NCBI GenBank assembly: GCA_028290825.1
Contig: JAQGJB010000094.1
Span: forward strand, 1-40,103
Direction of reading: 5' to 3'
DNA: 40,103 nt
Source of the DNA: Micavibrio sp.
Lineage (GTDB): Bacteria; Pseudomonadota; Alphaproteobacteria; Micavibrionales; Micavibrionaceae
In this document: one piece after another, positions 7,970 to 15,338 of the stretch
Numbering within the stretch: position 1 is the stretch's first letter
Layout: the number at the start of each line of letters is the position of its first letter
Position numbers and translations under genes: made by a program
The notes under the pieces: generated by a model
What the model was told of the DNA's origin: nothing
What the model saw: only the letters and a program-made list of their open reading frames with translations
Databases searched by the model: none

Positions 7970-7998
7970 TTTGTAACGGCGATAAGGGGTAAAATCAA
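7970..7998 (-). promoter_or_regulatory. Candidate promoter of the fabD operon
   Basis: On the minus strand TTGATT (7993-7998), a 17-base spacer and TACAAA (7970-7975) lie 31 bases upstream of the exported-protein ATG. The -35 matches that of the acpP promoter candidate exactly; the -10 is weak (four of six consensus positions). Confidence 0.35.
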
Positions 7999-8203
7999 TC
8001 CTTCGGGACGGATTCAGCCGATTACCCGGTATGGGAAGGCAGGTAAAGCAGCGCGGCAAAATAAGCCGTATGCGGGAAGGGAATCATTTTGGGGATATCT
8101 TTGTTAGTTCTTGTGCGTATCGTTTCGGAACAATAATTTTGTTTATTATTTATCAATACTTTAGGGTGCATACTATATACTTATGAAAACTATGATCTGA
8201 AGT
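7999..8203. other. Intergenic region, AT-rich in its right half
   Basis: No gene could be supported here. From about 8090 the sequence becomes strongly AT-rich (runs such as TTTGTTTATTATTTATC and TACTATATAC). This would suit regulator binding or UP-type promoter elements for the orphan gene to the right. No palindrome long enough to name an operator was found. Confidence 0.4.
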
Positions 8204-8232
8204 TTGAATTTTCGTAAGTTTTGTGGTATGGT
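8204..8232 (+). promoter_or_regulatory. Probable promoter of the 85-aa orphan gene
   Basis: TTGAAT (8204-8209), a 17-base spacer and TATGGT (8227-8232) form a sigma-70-like promoter with the same -10 as the acpP candidate. Predicted transcription start is near 8239, leaving a leader of roughly 85 bases before the ATG at 8326. The leader contains a small CCCGG/TTT/CCGGG hairpin around 8270-8282. Confidence 0.5.
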
Positions 8233-8325
8233 GCTTGCACATACAAACAATGAAAATTCGGCCCCACCGCCCGGTTTCCGGGTTAAACGAGGGTCATAAT
8301 GGCTTGAGCAAAGGAACGAACACTT

Positions 8326-8583
8326 ATGAACTGCTTGATTGTTTCAGATCAAATTCGCGTACAGATGGATAATAGAGACATGGCCGTTTCGGCCGACGAA
8401 GTTACCGGGCGTGGTATGCCCACCCCGGGCGCCAGCGCGCTTCAAAGACCCGACATGAACCGCATGCGCCTTGCCGCCATGCTCCGCCGTTCCGGCACCC
8501 GCAGCAATATCGACGGTGCGCGCCTGACCTGGAATGTCATGCTCAACCGCTGTGTCGCCGAGTGTGCAAACAGCAACGGTTAA
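8326..8583 (+). CDS. Orphan 85-residue basic protein
   Basis: I do not recognise this protein. It begins at an ATG preceded by AAAGGA about 10 bases upstream. The N-terminal 13 residues are hydrophobic-mixed; from residue 40 onward it is rich in Arg and Met (MNRMRLAAMLRRSG) and ends with two cysteines in NRCVAECANSNG. Codon use in the second half is GC-rich at third positions like the neighbours, which supports real coding. It has its own promoter and a strong terminator, so it is monocistronic, with no partner gene to suggest a function. A nucleic-acid-binding or small regulatory role is possible but unsupported. The transcript could also act as an sRNA. Confidence 0.6.
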   Translation: MNCLIVSDQIRVQMDNRDMAVSADEVTGRGMPTPGASALQRPDMNRMRLAAMLRRSGTRSNIDGARLTWNVMLNRCVAECANSNG

Positions 8584-8614
8584 GATTTAAACGACCACCC
8601 GGGCAAATGATTTG

Positions 8615-8645
8615 AAAAGGGGCAGATTTCTGCCCCTTTTTGTTT
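8615..8645 (+). terminator. Strong intrinsic terminator after the orphan gene
   Basis: AAAAGGGGCAG (8615-8625) pairs perfectly with CTGCCCCTTTT (8630-8640) around a 4-base loop and runs into a T-rich tract. The 11-bp GC-cored stem is among the best terminators in the window and isolates the orphan from the ribosomal operon. Confidence 0.85.
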
Positions 8646-8665
8646 ATTTATGAATCTCTTTTTCC

Positions 8666-8693
8666 TTGCGTCCTGTGGAAAACCCGCTATATT
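8666..8693 (+). promoter_or_regulatory. Probable promoter of the rpsF-rpsR-rplI operon
   Basis: TTGCGT (8666-8671), a 16-base spacer and TATATT (8688-8693) in the context CGCTATATTCC. It lies about 90 bases upstream of the rpsF start and just after the preceding terminator, as expected for a ribosomal protein operon promoter. Confidence 0.55.
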
Positions 8694-8716
8694 CCGCCCG
8701 TTCCATAAAAAGAACC

Positions 8717-8784
8717 TCGCCGGCGGCATGGTGTCGTCGGCTTCGTGTCTGAGTTTCAGACACTTAACCATGAGGAGACTATCA
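8717..8784 (+). promoter_or_regulatory. Structured rpsF leader, candidate S6:S18 autoregulatory site
   Basis: Seen: a GC-rich potential stem GCCGGC...GTCGGC (about 8719-8741), then a perfect 8-bp hairpin GTGTCTGA/GTT/TCAGACAC at 8745-8763. The hairpin ends just before the Shine-Dalgarno GAGGAG at 8772-8777. Known: many bacterial rpsF operons carry a leader RNA bound by the S6:S18 complex that represses translation. Inference: this leader is the equivalent. I cannot verify the conserved bulged CCG motif by eye. Confidence 0.4.
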
Positions 8785-9153
8785 ATGCCTTACTACGAAA
8801 CCGTGTTCATCGCACGGCAGGACCTGAGCCCTGCTCAGGTTGAGGACCTCACCAAGCTGTTCACAGGATTCATCACCGCCGGTGAAGGTAAAATCCTGAA
8901 GACCGAAAGCTGGGGCCTCCGCCAACTCGCTTACCGCATCAACAAAAACCGCAAAGGTCACTACGTCCTGATCGAATCCGAAACCGCACCCGCGGCTCTG
9001 ATCGAAATGGAGCGTAACATCCGCCTGAACGAAGACGTTCTGCGCTACATGACCCTGCGTCTGGACGAACCAACCAAAGGCCCGTCGGCCATTCTTGGTG
9101 GCGACCGCTCCAATGACAACGATACCGCAACCACAGAGAAGGATGCAGCATAA
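8785..9153 (+). CDS. rpsF: Small ribosomal subunit protein bS6
   Basis: Platform protein of the 30S subunit that binds 16S rRNA together with bS18. The start at the ATG 8785 follows a strong GAGGAG, and the product begins [13 protein letters not shown], the typical bS6 N-terminus; the longer in-frame extension upstream is not coding. The 122-residue protein contains the family core [20 protein letters not shown] and ends in a short acidic tail. Its TAA overlaps the rpsR ATG by one base (TAATG), which suggests coupled translation. Confidence 0.97.
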   Translation: MPYYETVFIARQDLSPAQVEDLTKLFTGFITAGEGKILKTESWGLRQLAYRINKNRKGHYVLIESETAPAALIEMERNIRLNEDVLRYMTLRLDEPTKGPSAILGGDRSNDNDTATTEKDAA

Positions 9154-9506
9154 TGCCTATGGATAGAACAACAGTCCGCGCTCCGCGCGAAGACCGTGAA
9201 GGTGGAGCCCGCGAGGGTGGTGAAGGCCGTGAAGGCGGAGCAGCCGCAGGCGGCCGCCGTCCTTTCTTCCGTCGTCGTAAATCATGCCCGTTCAGCGGTC
9301 CGCATGCTCCGAAAATCGACTGGAAAGATACCCGACTCCTGGGTCGTTACATTTCCGAGCGCGGCAAGATCATGCCAAGCCGTATCACTGCTGTCTGCCA
9401 AAAGAAGCAGCGTGTACTTTCAACAGCTATTAAAAGAGCGCGTTACATGGCCGTCCTGCCTTACGTTCGTCAGGACACCGCCGATTTCCGCTCCTCAGAC
9501 AGATAA
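9153..9506 (+). CDS. rpsR: Small ribosomal subunit protein bS18 with N-terminal extension
   Basis: Partner of bS6 on the 30S platform. The conserved bS18 core begins near residue 35 ([12 protein letters not shown]) and continues with [19 protein letters not shown] and [20 protein letters not shown]-like sequence (AVLPYV here). The protein is 117 residues against about 75 in E. coli. The extra 30 or so residues are a Gly/Glu/Arg-rich low-complexity arm ([15 protein letters not shown]). No internal start could give the standard length, so the extension is real. It lies between rpsF (1-base overlap) and rplI (13 bases downstream). Confidence 0.95.
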   Translation: MPMDRTTVRAPREDREGGAREGGEGREGGAAAGGRRPFFRRRKSCPFSGPHAPKIDWKDTRLLGRYISERGKIMPSRITAVCQKKQRVLSTAIKRARYMAVLPYVRQDTADFRSSDR

Positions 9507-9519
9507 GGAATAGAGAATC

Positions 9520-10269
9520 ATGGCGAATATGGAAGTTATCCTTCTGGAGCGCGTTGAGAGCCTCGGTGCCATGGGCGAAACCGTCCGTGTAAAACCGGGT
9601 TATGCCCGCAACTATCTCCTGCCGCAGAAAAAAGCCCTGCGCGCAACCAACGAAAACAAAGCTTTCTACGAAGCACAACGTGCCGAACTGGAAAAGGCAA
9701 ACGCCGCGAAACGTGGCGAGGCCGAGAAACTGGCTGCGAAATTGAAAGATTTCAAAGCTGTTGTCGTCCGTAACGCCGCCGAAGGTGGTCAACTGTACGG
9801 TTCTGTCACCACACGTGACATCGCCGAAGCCGTGACCGCACAAGCCAAGCTGGAAGTACACCGCACAATGGTGATGCTGAACGCGGGCCTGAAAACCATC
9901 GGCCTGTTCCCTGTGACTCTGATGCTGCACCCTGAAGTAAAGGTTGATGTGATCGTTAACATCGCCCGTACCGAAGAAGAAGCTAAGACCCAGGCGAAAA
10001 CCGGTAAGGCATTGATCGCTGAAGACGACCGCGCCGTTGAAGCCCGTGAAAAGGCCGAAGCCGCAGCCGCAAAAGCGAAAGCCGCAATGATGGACGAAGA
10101 AGGCCAGGCCGTTGAAAAAGGCAAAGCCGACGACGCTGAAGCCGAAGCTGCTGACCTCGCCGCACGCGGTGAGAAATCAGAAGCGCGCAAAGCCAAGAAA
10201 GCGAAAAAAGCTCCAGCCGAAGGCGAAGCCGCCGAAGCTGAAGACGCCGAAGGCAACAGCGAAGAATAA
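9520..10269 (+). CDS. rplI: Large ribosomal subunit protein bL9 with long C-terminal tail
   Basis: bL9 binds 23S rRNA at the base of the L1 stalk and helps maintain reading frame. The N-terminal domain is canonical (EVILLERVESLGAMGETVRVKPGYARNYLLP spans residues 4-34), followed by the connecting helix and the C-terminal domain (LYGSVTTRDIAEAV, HPEVKVDVIVNI). The protein is 249 residues against 149 in E. coli. About 95 extra residues form a highly charged Ala/Lys/Glu repeat-like tail. A strong Shine-Dalgarno (AAGGAATAGAG) precedes the start. It is the last gene of the operon before a strong terminator. Confidence 0.96.
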   Translation: MANMEVILLERVESLGAMGETVRVKPGYARNYLLPQKKALRATNENKAFYEAQRAELEKANAAKRGEAEKLAAKLKDFKAVVVRNAAEGGQLYGSVTTRDIAEAVTAQAKLEVHRTMVMLNAGLKTIGLFPVTLMLHPEVKVDVIVNIARTEEEAKTQAKTGKALIAEDDRAVEAREKAEAAAAKAKAAMMDEEGQAVEKGKADDAEAEAADLAARGEKSEARKAKKAKKAPAEGEAAEAEDAEGNSEE

Positions 10270-10285
10270 GAATTTTTCTTTTCAG

Positions 10286-10316
10286 AAAAAGCCCCGCAGG
10301 ATCGCGGGGCTTTTTT
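10286..10316 (+). terminator. Intrinsic terminator of the rpsF-rpsR-rplI operon
   Basis: AAAAAGCCCCGC (10286-10297) and GCGGGGCTTTTT (10304-10315) form a 12-bp stem with a 6-base loop ending in a run of six T. It begins 17 bases after the rplI stop. Confidence 0.92.
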
Positions 10317-10421
10317 ATTGCCCTTATTGTGGCGCGTAAGACTTTATTCCATCCCCGCTATTAACATAGGGGGTGCGGATGAAATATGGCGCGGGGTTTT
10401 GAACCTTGTTATGGTCCTGAC

Positions 10422-11912
10422 ATGACACAGACATCAGCACAAAAAACCGTTACCGGCGAATCCCCTCTTCAGGCGATGGAGCGCCCCTACCGCGTCCTGC
10501 CGCATAACCTTGAGGCGGAGCAGGGTCTGCTCGGTGCGTTGCTGGTCGATAACCGCGCGATGGAGAAGATCGATTTCCTGAAGCCGGTTCATTTCTTCAT
10601 GCCGGCGCACCAGCGGATTTTTGAAGCGCTGCAAAAAATGATCGACCGGGGCCAGACGGCATCACCGGTGACCATGAAGGCTTACTTTGAAACGGACAGC
10701 GATCTTGCGGGTGTCGGCGGTTCGGCATACCTGGCCGATCTGGCATCAAGCGTGGTCAGCATCATCAACGCCGAAGATTACGCGCGCAGTCTTGCTGATC
10801 TTCACATGCGCCGCGAACTGATTGCTGTGGGTGAGGAAGTTGTAAACAGCGCCTTCGAACTCAACCTCGACAAAGATGCCGGTGCAACGCTTGAGCTGGC
10901 GGAGAACCGTCTCTTCGTTCTCGCGGAAAAGGGCGAGAATAAAAGCGGTTTCGTGACCTTGCGCCAGTCGGTCATGAAGGCGCTGGAGATTGCGGATAAG
11001 GCTTATAAAAGTGACGGGCATGTCACCGGCGTTACAACCGGCCTGCGCGACCTCGATGAAAAACTGGGCGGCCTTCATAAATCAGATCTTCTCATTCTTG
11101 CCGGGCGTCCATCGATGGGGAAGACGGCGCTGGCCACCAACATCGCGTATCAGGCGGCGGCGCGTTATGCCGAAACCGGGGGCAAGGAAGGCGGCATTGT
11201 CGGCTTCTTCTCTCTCGAGATGTCATCGGACCAGCTGGCGACCCGTATCCTTGCTGACCAGTCGAGCATTTCCGGCGATGCCATCCGTAAGGGTAATGTC
11301 ACGGCGGAGGAATTTGGCCGCTTTGCCGCCGCGTCACAAAAACTCTCGCAGGTGCCGCTATATATCGACGATACACCGGCGCTCTCCATCGGCGCGGTGC
11401 GCAGCCGTGCGCGACGCCTTAAGCGCCAGCATGGTCTTGACCTGCTTATCATCGATTACCTCCAGCTTTTGCAGGGTTCAGGCTCGCGTCAGTCTGCTGA
11501 AAACCGCGTGCTTGAGGTATCCGAAATCACCCGGGGACTGAAAGCCATTGCCAAGGAGCTTGAAATTCCGGTCATGGCGCTGTCGCAGCTTTCGCGTCAG
11601 GTTGAAAACCGCGACGATAAACGTCCACAGCTTTCCGATCTTCGCGAATCCGGTTCGATCGAGCAGGATTCCGACGTCGTCATGTTCGTATACCGTGAAG
11701 AATATTACGAAGCGCGTAAGATCCCTAATATCGAAGACGCAACCAAATATGCCGAATGGCAGGACAAGATGAGCCGTATCGCCAATGTCGCCGAAGTCAT
11801 CGTCGGCAAGCAGCGTCACGGTCCGATCGGTATCGTTCCGCTGTTCTTCGACGGTCAATATACGCGCTTCAAGGATCTGGACCGCGTCTATCAGACGTCG
11901 TTCTCCGAATAA
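10422..11912 (+). CDS. dnaB: Replicative DNA helicase
   Basis: Hexameric 5'-3' helicase of the replication fork. The N-terminal primase-interacting domain begins at RVLPHNLEAEQGLLGALLVDN. The RecA-like domain has Walker A GRPSMGKTA (about residues 228-236), the Walker B region LLIIDYLQLL, and the C-terminal SDLRESGSIEQDSDVV and VGKQRHGPIG motifs. From the ATG at 10422 the protein is 496 residues, normal for DnaB. An in-frame ATG at 10386 would add 12 residues and has GGA six bases upstream, so the start is uncertain. The stop overlaps the alr ATG (TAATG). No intein is visible. Confidence 0.96.
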   Translation: MTQTSAQKTVTGESPLQAMERPYRVLPHNLEAEQGLLGALLVDNRAMEKIDFLKPVHFFMPAHQRIFEALQKMIDRGQTASPVTMKAYFETDSDLAGVGGSAYLADLASSVVSIINAEDYARSLADLHMRRELIAVGEEVVNSAFELNLDKDAGATLELAENRLFVLAEKGENKSGFVTLRQSVMKALEIADKAYKSDGHVTGVTTGLRDLDEKLGGLHKSDLLILAGRPSMGKTALATNIAYQAAARYAETGGKEGGIVGFFSLEMSSDQLATRILADQSSISGDAIRKGNVTAEEFGRFAAASQKLSQVPLYIDDTPALSIGAVRSRARRLKRQHGLDLLIIDYLQLLQGSGSRQSAENRVLEVSEITRGLKAIAKELEIPVMALSQLSRQVENRDDKRPQLSDLRESGSIEQDSDVVMFVYREEYYEARKIPNIEDATKYAEWQDKMSRIANVAEVIVGKQRHGPIGIVPLFFDGQYTRFKDLDRVYQTSFSE

Positions 11913-12988
11913 TGATTACGGCGGCTGCCCTCCTCGATATCAATCTCGATGCCGTCGCGGATAATATTCGCCTGCTGCAATCGCGCGCGCCGAAAGCCGC
12001 TATGGCGGGTGTCGTCAAGGCTAATGCCTATGGCACAGGCATGGAGCAGGTCGCCAAGGTTCACCGCAGTCTTGGAACAAACACATTCTTTGTTGCGACC
12101 CTCGATGAGGGGATTGCGCTTCGGAAAGTCCTGGGTGTGGGACCGGAGATCGGCATTCTTGGTGGCCTGTTCCATGGCGCGGAGGGCGAATATCCTGCCC
12201 ACGATCTGATGCCGGTGCTCAATTGCCTTGGTGATGTTGAGCGCTGGACCGAGGGGCGTCCGGCCATTCTGCATATCGATACCGGGATGCGCCGCCTCGG
12301 TCTTGATACCAAAGAGACTGAGCGACTAAAAAAAGATCCTTCCCTTGTCGCCAATCTAAATACCGCGATTGTGATGAGTCACTTTGCCTGCGCCGACGAA
12401 CCGGGCCATCCTCTGACGCCGGAACAATTTGCGAAGTTCAACGACATTCTGGCCTTGTTCCCAAAAGCACGAAAATCGCTCAGCAATTCGGCGGGAATTT
12501 TCGTTTCAGCGGATTATCATTTTGACCTGGTCCGCCCCGGCATGGCCGTTTACGGCCTGAACCCGACCTCCGGCGAGCCTAACCCGATGAAGCCGGTGGT
12601 GCAGATCAAGACCCGAATCCTGCAAATCCGTGACGCGCTGGACGGTGAAACCGTTGGCTATGCGGCCTCCCATACTGCCAAAGGGGTGCGGCGGATTGCT
12701 ACCGTGGCTCTCGGTTATGCCGATGGTTTCCTACGAAGCTTGAGCAACCGGGGCAAAATGTTCTGGCGGGGTCAGGAAGTGCCTATTGTCGGACGGGTAT
12801 CGATGGATCTTGTGACTTTGGATGTGACCGAGGTTCAGGGCCAGCCGGTTGCCGGGGACTGGGTCGAGGTTCTGGGTGCGGGGCAGGACGCCGATACGCT
12901 GGCCGCCGCCGCCGGGACCATCGGTTATGAAATCCTGACCGATCTGGGCAACCGTTACGCACGGAGCTATAGCGGAAAATCCCTTTGA
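11912..12988 (+). CDS. alr: Alanine racemase
   Basis: PLP enzyme producing D-alanine for peptidoglycan. The 358-residue protein has the PLP Lys36 in VVKANAYGTG and the second catalytic Tyr269 in LGYADGF, plus HIDTGMRRLG and VGRVSMDLVTLDV. I take the ATG that overlaps the dnaB TAA, because upstream sequence in this frame lies inside dnaB and does not resemble a racemase. It follows the common dnaB-alr gene order and probably shares the dnaB transcript. Confidence 0.95.
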   Translation: MITAAALLDINLDAVADNIRLLQSRAPKAAMAGVVKANAYGTGMEQVAKVHRSLGTNTFFVATLDEGIALRKVLGVGPEIGILGGLFHGAEGEYPAHDLMPVLNCLGDVERWTEGRPAILHIDTGMRRLGLDTKETERLKKDPSLVANLNTAIVMSHFACADEPGHPLTPEQFAKFNDILALFPKARKSLSNSAGIFVSADYHFDLVRPGMAVYGLNPTSGEPNPMKPVVQIKTRILQIRDALDGETVGYAASHTAKGVRRIATVALGYADGFLRSLSNRGKMFWRGQEVPIVGRVSMDLVTLDVTEVQGQPVAGDWVEVLGAGQDADTLAAAAGTIGYEILTDLGNRYARSYSGKSL

Positions 12989-13019
12989 TCCCCGCCTGTT
13001 TCGCGGTAGATTTTCGGTC

Positions 13020-13847
13020 ATGAGCATAAGCCGCCAGCAGATGATGTCGCAAAGTATTCCGTTCCTGAAATTCCTGACCGAAACATGTCAGGCGGTAGGC
13101 GCGACAATTCTCGCATTGTTCCAGTCCTGCGGACGCCTGGCGTTATTCCTGGTGCAGGCAGTGATTAACGTTTTCACGCCGCCCTATTTTCCGCGCCTGA
13201 TCCAGCGGCAGTTTGTCGATATCGGTTATTATTCCCTTCCGGTTGTCGGCATGACGACGCTTTTTACCGGGATGGTGCTGGCGCTGCAAAGCTATACAGG
13301 CTTCTCTCGCTTCAATGCGGAATCCGCCGTGGCGGGTGTTGTGGTTCTGTCCATGACCCGTGAACTGGCCCCGGTGCTGGCGGGCTTAATGGTTGCGGGT
13401 CGGGTCGGCGCGGCGATTGCCGCCGAGATTGGCACGATGCGCGTGACCGAACAGATCGACGCGATGAGCACGCTGTCCGTGAACCCGTTCAAATACCTGA
13501 TCGCGCCGCGCATTCTGGCCGGTACGGTGATGCTGCCTATCCTCGTTCTGATCGGTGATCTGATCGGCGTGTTCGGCGGTTATATGATCTCGATCTACAA
13601 ACTGAATTTCAGTGCGGGGAATTACCTGCACCAGACCTGGGACGTTGTGCAATCGATTGATGTCACCTCAGGCCTCGTTAAGGCAGCGGTGTTTGGACTG
13701 ATCGTTACGGCGATGGGTTGCTATCACGGCTTTAACTCTGGTCGTGGGGCGCAGGGTGTCGGCGCGGCGACGACCAACGCGGTTGTCTCGGCCTCGATCC
13801 TGATTTTGATTTTCAATTATATCCTGACACAGGTGTTTTTCTCATGA
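13020..13847 (+). CDS. mlaE: Mla-type phospholipid ABC transporter permease MlaE
   Basis: Inner-membrane permease of the system that moves phospholipids between inner and outer membrane. The 275-residue protein has about five hydrophobic segments and the MlaE/YrbE signature MRVTEQIDAMSTLSVNPFKY (residues 140-159), preceded by GRVGAAIAAEIGT. Its stop overlaps the mlaF start (ATGA). It begins 31 bases after alr. The substrate-binding partner MlaD is not adjacent. Confidence 0.93.
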   Translation: MSISRQQMMSQSIPFLKFLTETCQAVGATILALFQSCGRLALFLVQAVINVFTPPYFPRLIQRQFVDIGYYSLPVVGMTTLFTGMVLALQSYTGFSRFNAESAVAGVVVLSMTRELAPVLAGLMVAGRVGAAIAAEIGTMRVTEQIDAMSTLSVNPFKYLIAPRILAGTVMLPILVLIGDLIGVFGGYMISIYKLNFSAGNYLHQTWDVVQSIDVTSGLVKAAVFGLIVTAMGCYHGFNSGRGAQGVGAATTNAVVSASILILIFNYILTQVFFS

Positions 13848-14617
13848 GCACCCCAGTGACCAAGTTGCAACTCTCCGGCGTCCATAAATCTTTCGGCGAC
13901 AAACATGTGCTGAACGGCATCGACCTCATCATCCCGACGGGTAAATCCATGGTGGTGATTGGCGGTTCCGGCACGGGCAAATCCGTCATGCTGAAATGCG
14001 TCCTTAATCTGTTGCAGGCCGATTCCGGCTCCATCCTTGTCGACGGTCAGGAAACTGTCGGCATCGACGCCAAGGGTCGCAATGCCATGATGAAGAAATT
14101 CGGCATGCTGTTTCAGGGGGCTGCGTTATTCGACTCCCTGCGCGTGTGGGAAAACGTTGCGTTTGGCCTTGTGCACGGGCGCGGCATGCACCGGGATCAG
14201 GCTTATCCAATTGCGGTTGAGAAACTGCGTTCCGTTGGCCTTGATGAGCCGGTGGCCCAGCTTTATCCGTCCGAGCTGTCGGGGGGGATGCAGAAACGCG
14301 TCGGCCTTGCCCGCGCGATTGCCGCCAACCCGGAAATTATTTTCTTCGACGAACCGACCACGGGCCTCGACCCGATCATGGCGGATGTCATCAACGACCT
14401 GATTATCAAGAGCACCAAGGAACTTGGCGCCACGGCCCTGTCCATCACCCATGATATGGCCAGCGCGCGCAAGATCGCCGATTATGTTGCCATGATCTAT
14501 CAGGGAAAAATTATCTGGTCCGGGCCTGTCGATGATCTCGATCACACCGGCAATGAATATGTCGACCAGTTCATCAATGGCCGCGCCGATGGGCCGATTA
14601 CAACGATTGCCGCCTAA
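13844..14617 (+). CDS. mlaF: Mla-type phospholipid ABC transporter ATPase MlaF
   Basis: ATP-binding subunit partnered with the overlapping permease gene. The 257-residue protein shows Walker A IGGSGTGKSVML (residues 39-50), the Q-loop in MLFQGAALFDSL, the signature LSGGMQKRVGLARAI (145-159), Walker B IIFFDEPTTGLDP and the H-loop SITHDMA. Gene pairing with mlaE makes the Mla assignment solid. The stop codon overlaps tail-to-tail with the gene on the other strand. Confidence 0.94.
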   Translation: MSTPVTKLQLSGVHKSFGDKHVLNGIDLIIPTGKSMVVIGGSGTGKSVMLKCVLNLLQADSGSILVDGQETVGIDAKGRNAMMKKFGMLFQGAALFDSLRVWENVAFGLVHGRGMHRDQAYPIAVEKLRSVGLDEPVAQLYPSELSGGMQKRVGLARAIAANPEIIFFDEPTTGLDPIMADVINDLIIKSTKELGATALSITHDMASARKIADYVAMIYQGKIIWSGPVDDLDHTGNEYVDQFINGRADGPITTIAA

Positions 14618-15297
14618 GGCAGTAAGGTCATGCGCATCGCGGGCGGCAAATCCCTGTCGGAAATCGGCGCATACAGTTCGGTGTAGCTCCCCGGAAAACG
14701 AAAATCCCACCATTCGGCAGGCAGAGGCAGTAACGGCCGGTTAAGGTCTTTTGCTGCCGCAACCATGAAATCTTCCAAAATCTGGCGATTGGCTTCCGCT
14801 TCGTCGGAAATGCCTGCAAAGTTTCGTGCCGCTGGGTTTACCGCGGGGTCGGGCGTCAGGTAATCGAACTGCGTCCCCATGTTGAGAAGTTGCCCGTCCC
14901 GGGTTTCAAGCACAATATCGATCGCCATGGCGCGGGGGTGGCCACCTTTGCCCGGAGGTGAGAAGAGGCGCGGTTCCTGCAGCCAGTGCGGATTGGCGCG
15001 GACGATGGGTGTCTGGACGATTTTCTCCTGTGCCTCCGTTGTGCGCAGGCCGTCTTTCAGAACAAAAACGAAGCCGCGTTGTTCAAAGCAGCGTTTTGCC
15101 GCAAGGGCGACGATTTCGGCAAAATCCTTATGCAGCCAGAGCCGCGCGCCCGGACGATAGATCGCTTCCCCGAACATGTTTTCAGGATGCGCGGCCTGGG
15201 CATAGACGATATCGATGCGCAACGGCGTGGTGGTTGCCAGTGTATCCATGGCAACAAGGTCGGAAGGGGGGATTGTTATCGGTGTCTGGCTCATCAA
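14614..15297 (-). CDS. VanX/DdpX-like D-Ala-D-Ala dipeptidase (M15D family)
   Basis: Probable zinc peptidase acting on D-Ala-D-Ala or related peptidoglycan dipeptides. The 227-residue protein keeps the VanX spacing of key residues: substrate Arg85 (DGLRTTEAQ), zinc ligands His120 and Asp127 in GGHPRAMAIDIVL, and the catalytic Glu195 in AEWWDF. The usual EWWH motif here reads EWWD, so the third zinc ligand would be Asp198 instead of His. There is no signal peptide, so it is likely cytoplasmic like VanX. It is convergent with mlaF and divergent from the PBP1a gene. No vanA or vanH homologue is nearby, so recycling of D-Ala-D-Ala is more likely than glycopeptide resistance. Confidence 0.8.
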   Translation of the reverse strand: MMSQTPITIPPSDLVAMDTLATTTPLRIDIVYAQAAHPENMFGEAIYRPGARLWLHKDFAEIVALAAKRCFEQRGFVFVLKDGLRTTEAQEKIVQTPIVRANPHWLQEPRLFSPPGKGGHPRAMAIDIVLETRDGQLLNMGTQFDYLTPDPAVNPAARNFAGISDEAEANRQILEDFMVAAAKDLNRPLLPLPAEWWDFRFPGSYTELYAPISDRDLPPAMRMTLLP

Positions 15298-15338
15298 GCC
15301 TTTATCCTGCCTGATTCCTGTGGCATAAAAAAGACCTG

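Noticed and set aside
8326-8583. Orphan gene considered as toxin or antitoxin
   Set aside because: It is monocistronic with its own terminator and no partner gene; no toxin or antitoxin fold pattern is visible.
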